Below, in pieces: positions 1 to 6,502 of a DNA stretch of 24,414 nt. The DNA is from QQUD01 sp039029915 (GTDB lineage: Bacteria > Chloroflexota > Anaerolineae > Promineifilales > Promineifilaceae): the NCBI GenBank assembly GCA_039029915.1, contig JBCCFD010000065.1, positions 1 through 24,414 of the forward strand. Reading direction: 5' to 3'. A program made the translations under genes and the position numbers. Under the pieces are notes generated by a model that worked only from the letters and a program-made list of their open reading frames with translations, searched no databases and had not been told where the DNA came from. The stretch's first letter is position 1. Every line of letters begins with the position of its first letter.

Positions 1-68
1 AGTGGGGGCAAATACATCGCATCTGCCCACCAGCTTGAACCAATCACCCCAATCCGTACCTTTGCCAT
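1..68 (-). CDS. Gfo/Idh/MocA-family oxidoreductase, N-terminal fragment (runs off the window)
   Basis: The minus strand from ATG at 68 reads MAKVRIGVIGSSWWADAMYL then Pro-Pro and leaves the window. A short beta strand followed by G-x-I-G-S-x-x-W-A is the start of the Rossmann NAD(P)-binding domain of Gfo/Idh/MocA sugar dehydrogenases and related enzymes. GGAGA lies at 76-80, seven bases before this ATG, which favours it over the out-of-frame ATG at 73. Only 22 codons are visible, so substrate and exact family cannot be told. It diverges from the membrane protein at 299, so the two may share control from the intervening repeats. Confidence 0.65.
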   Translation of the reverse strand, partial: MAKVRIGVIGSSWWADAMYLPP

Positions 69-298
69 ACCATATTCTCCTTTTGGCTTTTCAATAATTT
101 GAGAATTATATAGCGAAGTGTACCTTTGTGGGAAAATATTACTTTTGCAATATATTGACAAAAATGGACAAAATGTATAATTTTGGAAGCAACTTGTCCA
201 ACATTGACATTGTAAACTTTAAAGTGATTGGACATTGTAAACAAACAACTTTTCGAGAAAATTTTCTACCGATTACACAATCTTTACCGGAGCGTTTA
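69..298. promoter_or_regulatory. Divergent promoter region between the oxidoreductase and the membrane protein gene
   Basis: On the plus strand TTGACA (155-160) and TATAAT (176-181) are both perfect consensus hexamers, but with a short 15-bp spacer. On the minus strand a TATAAT lies at 105-110, about 37 bases before the oxidoreductase ATG, without a good -35 box. The region also holds three related elements: TGGACAAAATGTA (165-177), TTGACATTGTAAAC (204-217) and TGGACATTGTAAAC (229-242), the last two sharing 12 identical bases 25 bp apart. A TTGTCCA in opposite orientation to the first lies at 194-200, and the palindrome AGAAAATTTTCT at 256-267. These look like operator sites of an unidentified regulator; that role is inferred from position and repetition only. 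Confidence 0.5.
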
Positions 299-1342
299 AT
301 GACAACAGCCCCAGCCAACAAGGAACTTCCATCAGCACCTTTCTTTGAAAAGATCACCTCTAATCAAGCGATGTGGGGCGGGATCATTTTTAGTGCCCTA
401 TTCACTGTGTTAATCTGGGCAGTAGACGGCCGTTTAGATGCTTTAGAAGCAACTTTTGCTCCTGATGCCGGCGCATCTTGGTACGTTTGGAAACTACCAG
501 ACCCCACCTTTGTAACTCGCTTTTCAGCCTGGGCAAGCTATACGCTGCATCAAGTGCTGATCTGGGGCCTCATATACTATGCACAAAAAAACAAGCTAAA
601 GTACACCAAAGGTCTTCATCCTGTAAACGTTGCCGCCCTTGCTATCAATGGATTTTTCATTATTTGGCACCTTATACAAACCCACATCTGGTACGATGGA
701 ATTGCTCAAGATGTATCTGTCTTCAGCTCACAATGGTCAGTCATCATCATGCTGGTAGCTATTTTATTAATGGAAAATCAACGGCGCGGGCTTTTCTTTG
801 GCAAAAAAGTTTCATTTTTAAAAGAAACTGGTCGAGTCATGCGTAAATATCATGGTTATCTCTTCGCTTGGGGCATCATATATACATTTTGGTTCCACCC
901 TATGGTTGGCGAGGCACAACATTTAATCGGCTTCTTCTACACATTTTTGTTAATGACTCAATCCAGCCTCTTCTTCACACGTACGCATGTGAACAAATGG
1001 TGGATGGTTGTACAAGAAGTCACAGTAACGGTTCATGGTACGATGGTAGCAGTTATCCACGACCAAGCTTGGCCAATGTTCTTATTCGGCTTTTTAGGCG
1101 TTTTCATAATTACTCAAATGCATGGTCTCGGCTTATCTAAACGGATTCGCTGGGTATTTGGGGGGCTCTATGTTGCTTCGGTTATCTTTGTGTACAGTCA
1201 GCGGGGTTGGGGCAATTTGAACGAAATTTTCCGAATATCGATCGGAGAACTAATCATGGTGTTCGCATTAGCGGCCATTGTTTGGGTTTTAATGAAAGCT
1301 TGGTCGCTGGGCAGCCGCTTAATCGGGGTCAACAACGCTTAG
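299..1342 (+). CDS. Polytopic membrane protein of unknown function
   Basis: A 347-residue hydrophobic protein with about nine predicted membrane segments (roughly residues 25-42, 75-95, 108-127, 143-157, 183-197, 203-221, 233-268 as one or two, 277-293 and 305-330). The frame is open from 128, but GGAG at 289-292, six bases before ATG 299, and the disordered start MTTAPANKELPS followed by membrane segments make 299 the likely start. Histidines cluster in or beside membrane segments (LHPVN, WHLIQTHIW, FHPMVG, AQHLIG, VHGTMVAVIHD), which could bind a metal or haem, but no known motif is present and I do not recognise the family. It carries one ACGGCCGT site (426-433) encoding Asp-Gly-Arg. It is followed by a hairpin and no co-directional gene, so it appears monocistronic. 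Confidence 0.85.
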   Translation: MTTAPANKELPSAPFFEKITSNQAMWGGIIFSALFTVLIWAVDGRLDALEATFAPDAGASWYVWKLPDPTFVTRFSAWASYTLHQVLIWGLIYYAQKNKLKYTKGLHPVNVAALAINGFFIIWHLIQTHIWYDGIAQDVSVFSSQWSVIIMLVAILLMENQRRGLFFGKKVSFLKETGRVMRKYHGYLFAWGIIYTFWFHPMVGEAQHLIGFFYTFLLMTQSSLFFTRTHVNKWWMVVQEVTVTVHGTMVAVIHDQAWPMFLFGFLGVFIITQMHGLGLSKRIRWVFGGLYVASVIFVYSQRGWGNLNEIFRISIGELIMVFALAAIVWVLMKAWSLGSRLIGVNNA

Positions 1343-1371
1343 TTAAAAAACACTTAAAAGACGTTCGAAGA

Positions 1372-1398
1372 ATGGCTCATTTTTGACAAATGAGCCAT
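1372..1398 (+). terminator. Hairpin downstream of the membrane protein gene
   Basis: ATGGCTCATTT (1372-1382) pairs perfectly with AAATGAGCCAT (1388-1398) around a 5-base loop, starting 30 bases after the stop codon. There is no strong T run after it, so termination is inferred from position and an 11-bp perfect stem. Confidence 0.55.
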
Positions 1399-1410
1399 CA
1401 TCTATTTCAA

Positions 1411-1521
1411 GTAAAAAGAAAGTCCTGCTCAGAATAAAGAAAGGGTCTAGGCTCCGTTTGCTCAAGCTTATAAAGCTTGCTCTAACACGGTTTTCAAACT
1501 AGAAATTTCGGACCACTTAGT
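1411..1521. repeat. Diverged copy of the 112-bp intergenic repeat (see 17566-17789)
   Basis: This segment aligns by eye with the tandem units at 17566-17789: CCTGCT-(3)-AATAAA near the start, CCGTTTGCTCAAG against TCGTTTCCTCAAG, and GGTTTTCAAACTAGAAATTTC against GATTTTCAATTTAGAAACTTC (only parts compared here), then CGGACCACTTA against CGGAACGCTTA. It has its own small inverted repeat, CAAGCTT-ATA-AAGCTTG (1463-1479). It sits in the otherwise empty gap 1343-1622. The homology is by hand alignment and needs a proper alignment. Confidence 0.55.
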
Positions 1522-1622
1522 TTTCGAAAAACCTTCTCCAGCATCAATTCCAAACAACAGTCACTCCGTTTATCTAATAACCAAGTGGGAAAATAGACGA
1601 ACGCTTGCTCCTTTACGATTAC

Positions 1623-2051
1623 CTAATTTCTTAAATAGGCTCGGTTCCGAATCGGAACAATAGTCAGTTCCCCATCATTAACCATTTCCAATGAATCAAG
1701 CAGCTCTTTGGCCTGAGCTAACAAATTTTTATGAACCGCCGAATAAGCATCTTTTTTAAACTGAAATGATTGAGGCTCTCCCTCAATTTGCGTTTGCCAA
1801 ACGATCATGTCCATTTCATGGAGCACTTTAATGCCAGCCTCAATGTTGGCACAGGCAGGGTTACCGCACCAGCATGTCAGAATATAATATTCGCCTTCTT
1901 TTTCAACGCTACGTTGGAATTGATGCAGGTCAATGGCAAGTTGACCAAAATCTGCAAGGGGTTGATTATCAACTGAAGCTTCTACCACCAAATAGCCGAG
2001 TGGATCATTCCCAAAATGTCGTGCCTTTAATTCAAATTCTATCTCGTTCAT
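1623..2051 (-). CDS. Small CxCG-motif protein, function unknown
   Basis: A 142-residue soluble protein. The only distinctive feature is a cysteine cluster, Thr-Cys-Trp-Cys-Gly-Asn-Pro-Ala-Cys-Ala, near residue 60, which could be a small metal-binding knuckle. Similar Cys-x-Cys-Gly-x-x-x-Cys clusters occur in small hypothetical proteins of many bacteria, but I cannot name the family. The frame allows GTG starts at 2057 and 2054; I chose the ATG at 2051 because AGG at about 2060-2062 lies a normal distance upstream. It stands alone, convergent with the membrane protein upstream and in the same direction as the DinB-like gene, with about 200 bases between them. Confidence 0.75.
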   Translation of the reverse strand: MNEIEFELKARHFGNDPLGYLVVEASVDNQPLADFGQLAIDLHQFQRSVEKEGEYYILTCWCGNPACANIEAGIKVLHEMDMIVWQTQIEGEPQSFQFKKDAYSAVHKNLLAQAKELLDSLEMVNDGELTIVPIRNRAYLRN

Positions 2052-2258
2052 CACCACAACCTACTTAAATTCTGCTCAAACGCTAAAGATGACGGAAAGC
2101 TATTATTATTTTTTTGAGAGAGGTCTTTCCGGTCATTGGTAAATCACAAATCAGCTTCACAACTAAAATGCGGTTTATTTCTCACGGTAAACCATAGCGT
2201 AAACGAAATAGGCTTTCTTTAAAAGTAAAAGAGGGTAAAAAAACTTTATCCTATAGTA

Positions 2259-2726
2259 CTATGCCTGATCTTTAAATGAGGTCATCATGGGCTGCATTTC
2301 AGATAGATGGCCCAAATCATGCTCAAGCATTATCTGCAACAGATCTGCTAATTTGACCTCGCCAAAGGTTACGTGATTCCCCGTAAATTCCCACGCCTCG
2401 GGGGCAAGGTTCTGTAGCTCGTCAAAAATTTCTTCCCGAACAAGAACCCATTTCTCTAAAGAGCTAGTCAGCTCAATTTGGCTAAAGTCCCAGCCGGTAT
2501 TGAGGTAATAATCAAAATCAGGATTTTGGTTTGTTACAATCAAATGTATCCGCTTTTTAAAACAGTCCTCCTCAGTCGTGGCCATATGGGCAGCCACCTC
2601 TCGAAAAGACCATTCTGTGGGTGCCATGCGCCAATCTTGATGTTTTGAATACGGCCGTATAGCGTCTATGAACTGCTTTTGACTTTCACGCAACTGTTGG
2701 GTTATCTTTTCTATATCTTTCATCAT
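2259..2726 (-). CDS. DinB-family protein
   Basis: About 155 residues with the four-helix DinB/YfiT-like layout. The segment W-S-F-R-E-V-A-A-H-M-A gives the first histidine and L-E-H-D-L-G-H-L-S-E-M near the C-terminus gives the other two, the usual three-His metal site of this superfamily; members act as thiol-S-transferases or metal-dependent hydrolases, but the substrate here is unknown. Two ATG codons in tandem (2726, 2723) are the possible starts; the frame also opens from a TTG at 2765, rejected for lack of a ribosome site and because the extension is not DinB-like. No clear Shine-Dalgarno precedes the ATGs, so it may be leaderless. It diverges from the pentapeptide gene. An ACGGCCGT at 2651-2658 encodes Arg-Pro-Tyr. 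Confidence 0.82.
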   Translation of the reverse strand: MMKDIEKITQQLRESQKQFIDAIRPYSKHQDWRMAPTEWSFREVAAHMATTEEDCFKKRIHLIVTNQNPDFDYYLNTGWDFSQIELTSSLEKWVLVREEIFDELQNLAPEAWEFTGNHVTFGEVKLADLLQIMLEHDLGHLSEMQPMMTSFKDQA

Positions 2727-2812
2727 GCACACATTGTAATCGATATGAATAAAATGAAGAGCCAAGTTATGTCCGTATCAGAATGGACGATCTGCACATT
2801 CTGGAGAACCAT

Positions 2813-3556
2813 ATGAGAAACAAAGGGTATATCATTCAATCAGGTGCTAATCTCAGTGAAGCTTTCCTATTCCAAGCAGATCTGCGTTATGCTGACTTAA
2901 CCTTTGCCAATTTACAGCGAGCCAACTTATCTGAAGCCCAGATGAAGTGGGCCAAGCTTGATGAAAGCCAACTCAATCACGCCATTCTGCAGGCCACAGA
3001 CCTGCGAAACGTATCGTTTGTCCATGCCAATCTCAGCAATGCCAATTTAGTCGAAGCCAATATGCTGCGAGTAAATTTATCATTTTCAACCTGCTATCAA
3101 GCCCAATTTCGATGGGCCAACCTCCAAGACTCCATATTTAACGGGGCCGACTTTACCGAAGCCATTCTTTCCAGAGCGAATCTTGTGAGAGGGGCATTTG
3201 AAAAAACAGTATTGACAAAAGCCGTTTTAACTGGAACAAGCCTCATGGAAGCCAACTTAAGGGAAGCCAATTTAAATGGTGCCAATTTGACAGATGCCGA
3301 TCTTTATTGGGCAGATTTAAAAAAGGCAAGCTTGCAAAACACGAATCTTCAGCAAGCCAGATTAAGCAGTGCCAATTTATCAGGCTGCGATTTACGGGGC
3401 GCTAACTTTCAAGGAGCTTACCTTCGGGGTGCAAAAATTGACAACGCTGACCTGAGAGAAGCTGACTTCCGAGGGGCTATCTTTAATGACGAGCAGCTTT
3501 GGCGAACAAACAATTTAAAAGGGGCGATTATGCCAAATGGAAAAGTCATTCGCTAA
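2813..3556 (+). CDS. Pentapeptide-repeat protein
   Basis: A 247-residue protein made almost wholly of A(D/N)LxX pentapeptides from about residue 12 to 235, which should fold as a right-handed quadrilateral beta-helix of around ten coils. No enzymatic domain, signal peptide or membrane segment is present, so a cytoplasmic scaffold or interaction role is likely; some such proteins mimic DNA and protect gyrase, but nothing here shows that. The frame is open from ATG 2783, yet GGAG at 2803-2806 is six bases before ATG 2813, and nothing precedes 2783, so I chose 2813. Single gene, divergent from the DinB-like gene. Confidence 0.9.
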   Translation: MRNKGYIIQSGANLSEAFLFQADLRYADLTFANLQRANLSEAQMKWAKLDESQLNHAILQATDLRNVSFVHANLSNANLVEANMLRVNLSFSTCYQAQFRWANLQDSIFNGADFTEAILSRANLVRGAFEKTVLTKAVLTGTSLMEANLREANLNGANLTDADLYWADLKKASLQNTNLQQARLSSANLSGCDLRGANFQGAYLRGAKIDNADLREADFRGAIFNDEQLWRTNNLKGAIMPNGKVIR

Positions 3557-3695
3557 ACAAAAATGATATTTATCCATGCAAAATTAGAAGTTCTTCACCG
3601 GTTCTTCTCTTCATCTAATCTTCCAATCATGCAATTGGTTTCCTCACGCAATCTCAGATAAACTTCGGCAGTTTTGAACGATTACCGGAGAGCGA

Positions 3696-4562
3696 TTGCT
3701 TTTTTCATTTATGAAATTTCGAATTTATCTTTGTCTGATTTTAGGCTTATTTTTCATTTCTAATTGTCAATCTGAAAATCGAAACTTGCGCCTCGCCACA
3801 ACAACTAGCACCTACGACTCAGGTTTGCTTGATGCGATTTTGCTTGATTTTGAGAGCGAATTTGACGCTCAAGTGGATGTCATTGCAATAGGCACTGGGC
3901 AAGCATTAGCCCTGGGAGAATCTGGTGATGTGGATGTCATTTTGGTTCATGCCCCCGCTCGTGAAGAAGCGTTTGTAATTGCGGGCCACGGCACGGCCCG
4001 GTTTGACGTCATGTTCAATGATTTTGTCATCGTGGGCCCTATTTCTGATCCGGCTGGGATTGCCGGAATGAGTACGGCCAGTGAAGCACTTCTGGCTATT
4101 GCACAATCGGGGTCATCATTTGCTTCAAGAGGGGATGACAGTGGCACCAACACCAAGGAAATAAGCCTTTGGGAAGCGGCCAATATTCAAGGCGTTGCCG
4201 GAAATGAGTGGTATAAATCATTGGGTCAAGGGATGGGAGACACGTTACGGTTTGCCAATGAAACGGCCGCTTATACACTTACTGACCGCGGCACCTACCT
4301 GGCCTTAAGGGACACTTTACCAAACATGCTTTTGATGGTTGGTGGGGCCAACATTGCAGAAAATCAAGATGGCACGCTCTTTAATCCATATGGGGTCATT
4401 CCAATCAATGGGAATAAGGGGAATATCAACAGCGTGCTCGCGATGGACTTTGTGGATTGGATAACATCGGTCAAAACGCAAGAAGTTATCTCTGGTCACG
4501 GCTATGAAGTGTTTGACCAACCCCTGTTTTATCCCAATTCCGATGCATGGAACGGCCGTTAA
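3696..4562 (+). CDS. tupA: Tungstate ABC transporter, substrate-binding lipoprotein TupA
   Basis: 288 residues. After a hydrophobic leader (about residues 6-22) ending in Ile-Ser-Asn-Cys, a near-lipobox, the mature protein begins with Leu-Arg-Leu-Ala-Thr-Thr-Thr-Ser-Thr-Tyr-Asp-Ser-Gly, the oxyanion-binding signature of the TupA family, and later has Ser-Arg-Gly-Asp-Asp-Ser-Gly-Thr-Asn-x-Lys-Glu, also typical. TupA binds tungstate tightly outside the membrane and hands it to TupB. The start is uncertain: TTG 3696 has GGAG at 3687-3690, five bases upstream, whereas the more conventional ATG at 3711 is 20 bases from that site. The last two sense codons and most of the stop overlap an AACGGCCGTT (4551-4560). 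Three bases separate it from tupB. Confidence 0.9.
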   Translation: MLFSFMKFRIYLCLILGLFFISNCQSENRNLRLATTTSTYDSGLLDAILLDFESEFDAQVDVIAIGTGQALALGESGDVDVILVHAPAREEAFVIAGHGTARFDVMFNDFVIVGPISDPAGIAGMSTASEALLAIAQSGSSFASRGDDSGTNTKEISLWEAANIQGVAGNEWYKSLGQGMGDTLRFANETAAYTLTDRGTYLALRDTLPNMLLMVGGANIAENQDGTLFNPYGVIPINGNKGNINSVLAMDFVDWITSVKTQEVISGHGYEVFDQPLFYPNSDAWNGR

Positions 4563-4565
4563 CCC

Positions 4566-5267
4566 ATGAGCACCCTAATCGAAGCCATTATTGACGCCAT
4601 TCAGCTGCTATTGGCACTTGATTCGGCGCTCTTAGAAGTGGTGGGGTTAACGCTGCGGGTCACAGGCAGCGCCTTGTTTTTATCGATGTTGATGGGCATT
4701 CCCGTTGGCATCTGGCTGGGGCTGGCCGAGCGAATTCCGCTTTCTGGCTGCTTGCTGCCGTTGATTTATACAGGAATGGGCTTGCCGCCGGTGGTGGTGG
4801 GTCTTTTTGTCTTTCTGTTTTTATCAAATCAGGGACCGTTAGGCAGTTTGCGCTGGCTATTTACACCAACCGCAATGATTGTGGCACAAACAATATTGGC
4901 ATTGCCATTGATCATCGGGCTGACATTAACGGCCGTTCAATCTTTAGACCCCAACTTGCGCCTCCAAATACAATCATTGGGCGCCACAAAACGACAACTC
5001 GCTTGGACTATGCTTGTTGAGGCCAGAGTGGGCATTTTTGCCGCAATTGTGGCTGCGTTTGGCGCTATTATTTCAGAAGTCGGTGCGGTCATTTTAGTCG
5101 GCGGCAATATCGACGGGGAAACGAGGGTGTTAACCACGGCAATCGTGCTAGAAACCCGACGGGGTAATTTTGCTTTAGCCATGGCGCTGGGTCTTATTTT
5201 GCTCGGCTTAGCGTTTGTGGCCAACATCGTTTTGTATCGCATTCAGTGGCAAGGATATCGCCGATGA
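4566..5267 (+). CDS. tupB: Tungstate ABC transporter, permease TupB
   Basis: 233 residues with about five to six membrane helices, the usual size for TupB. The cytoplasmic coupling (EAA-type) loop is visible as Gly-Ala-x-x-Arg-Gln-Leu-Ala-Trp-Thr followed by Glu-Ala-Arg-x-Gly-Ile and later Ile-Ser-Glu-Val-Gly-Ala-Val, a pattern shared with TupB. It starts three bases after the tupA stop with no clear ribosome site, which suggests translational coupling, and its TGA stop overlaps the tupC ATG. The order A-B-C and the identity of TupA make tungstate the expected substrate. Confidence 0.9.
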   Translation: MSTLIEAIIDAIQLLLALDSALLEVVGLTLRVTGSALFLSMLMGIPVGIWLGLAERIPLSGCLLPLIYTGMGLPPVVVGLFVFLFLSNQGPLGSLRWLFTPTAMIVAQTILALPLIIGLTLTAVQSLDPNLRLQIQSLGATKRQLAWTMLVEARVGIFAAIVAAFGAIISEVGAVILVGGNIDGETRVLTTAIVLETRRGNFALAMALGLILLGLAFVANIVLYRIQWQGYRR

Positions 5268-5989
5268 GCGAGCCCCTTTTTCAACTGGATAGGGTGAGCC
5301 AGCAGTATAACGGCCGTATTGTCCTTGACCTGTCCACCCTAACCATCAACCAAGGGGAAATATTAGCAATTGTTGGGCCAAGCGGAGCTGGGAAAAGCAC
5401 ACTTTTGCGCTTGCTCAACTTTTTAGAAACGCCACACACAGGTCACATTCAATTTGATGGGCAACGAATAACCCCAACGTTAGGCATTGAACAACGCCGC
5501 CGCGTCACGATGGTGTTTCAAAATCCAACCCTTCTCAAGCGGTCAGTTATCAAAAACCTGCAGTACGGCTTAAATTTACGGGGGCAGAAAGCAACAGAGT
5601 CACAGTTAAATGCAGCTTTAAAAAGGGTTGGGCTTCAAGATTTAGGTCACCAGTTAGCTCAAAAACTATCGGCGGGAGAGGCTCAGCGGGCGGCTTTAGC
5701 CCGCGCCCTCATCATTCAGCCGGATGTTCTTTTGCTTGATGAACCAACTGCCAATTTAGATCCTCAAAACGTTAAGCTGATTGAGGAAATTATCTGTGAG
5801 GTCAATGCGTCACAGAAAACCACCGTTGTCATTGTGACCCACAATATTTTTCAAGCCAAGCGCATTGCAAATCGAACGGCGCTGTTGATCAACGGCCGTT
5901 TAGTCGAAATCGCCCCCACCGATCAATTTTTTAATGCGCCAGAAAGAGCAGAAACGGCCGTGTTTATCAGTGGAGATTTTATCTACTAA
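5264..5989 (+). CDS. tupC: Tungstate ABC transporter, ATP-binding protein TupC
   Basis: 241 residues with all ABC ATPase motifs: Walker A Gly-Pro-Ser-Gly-Ala-Gly-Lys-Ser-Thr near residue 38, Q-loop Val-Phe-Gln-Asn-Pro, a slightly unusual signature Leu-Ser-Ala-Gly-Glu (instead of LSGGQ), Walker B Val-Leu-Leu-Leu-Asp-Glu-Pro and the switch histidine in Val-Thr-His-Asn. ATG 5264 overlaps the tupB stop (ATGA) and has AAGGA at 5251-5255, eight bases upstream; the frame extends to 5246 but that start lacks a ribosome site. It closes the tupABC operon. Three ACGGCCGT sites fall inside it (5310, 5892, 5954). Confidence 0.92.
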   Translation: MSEPLFQLDRVSQQYNGRIVLDLSTLTINQGEILAIVGPSGAGKSTLLRLLNFLETPHTGHIQFDGQRITPTLGIEQRRRVTMVFQNPTLLKRSVIKNLQYGLNLRGQKATESQLNAALKRVGLQDLGHQLAQKLSAGEAQRAALARALIIQPDVLLLDEPTANLDPQNVKLIEEIICEVNASQKTTVVIVTHNIFQAKRIANRTALLINGRLVEIAPTDQFFNAPERAETAVFISGDFIY

Positions 5990-6090
5990 TGTTTCGGCAA
6001 TCCTTATTTAACGGACCACGCGTTGCATTGACCTGATTCCTATTGAGTTCACGCAAAAAATATGTTGAAATATGGGCTGAGAGGAAAGGG

Positions 6091-6135
6091 AAAGCCTTCG
6101 CGGGCATAATGCTCTCGGAGGCTTTGTCCGTTTTT
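6091..6135 (+). terminator. Rho-independent terminator of the tup operon
   Basis: AAAGCCTTCG (6091-6100) pairs with CGGAGGCTTT (6116-6125; one G-T pair). The loop itself contains GCAT-A-ATGC, and TTTTTATA follows at 6131. It lies about 100 bases after the tupC stop. Confidence 0.7.
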
Positions 6136-6502
6136 ATAGAAACGACGATGAAAGATACTTATTCACTCTGTGTGTTTTCTTCATAAACCTATTTCAACTC
6201 TGTAATTTATTGCACCTCCAAGTAAGTCCTCACTATTCACAAACATCCTTGTTCCCACCGTTTCAAAAAGTCCAATCTGCCTCCCTTTCACCTATCCAAC
6301 TTTGCGCAAAATTAAAATTTAGCCAGCTAATTACCCAGTCTCTATTACCTGTGTGCAAATAAAAAACGCCAGCCAGCCTTGCTCAGAACTTTCAAGGTGA
6401 AAAATTCAAACTAAGTCTTTTCACTTAGTTCGATTGGCTTTTTTTATAAATTGCCTGTTTGGGAGAAAATAGGGCCAGACTATTCCCCAAAAGGAGATTG
6501 CA
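6136..6502. other. Intergenic stretch before the Asp-box gene, with a second hairpin
   Basis: No gene is seen in this AT-rich gap. AACTAAGT (6409-6416) and ACTTAGTT (6423-6430) form an 8-bp stem, followed by a seven-T run at 6439-6445. It could be a terminator, or a leader attenuator for the gene at 6503 if a promoter lies upstream; I could not find a convincing promoter to decide. Confidence 0.4.

Noticed and set aside
128..298. N-terminal extension of the membrane protein from ATG 128.
   Set aside because: It spans the promoter and repeat region, is not protein-like, and ATG 299 has a GGAG at the right distance.
2727..2765. TTG start at 2765 for the DinB-like gene.
   Set aside because: No ribosome site; the extension is not DinB-like and would overlap the region before the divergent gene.
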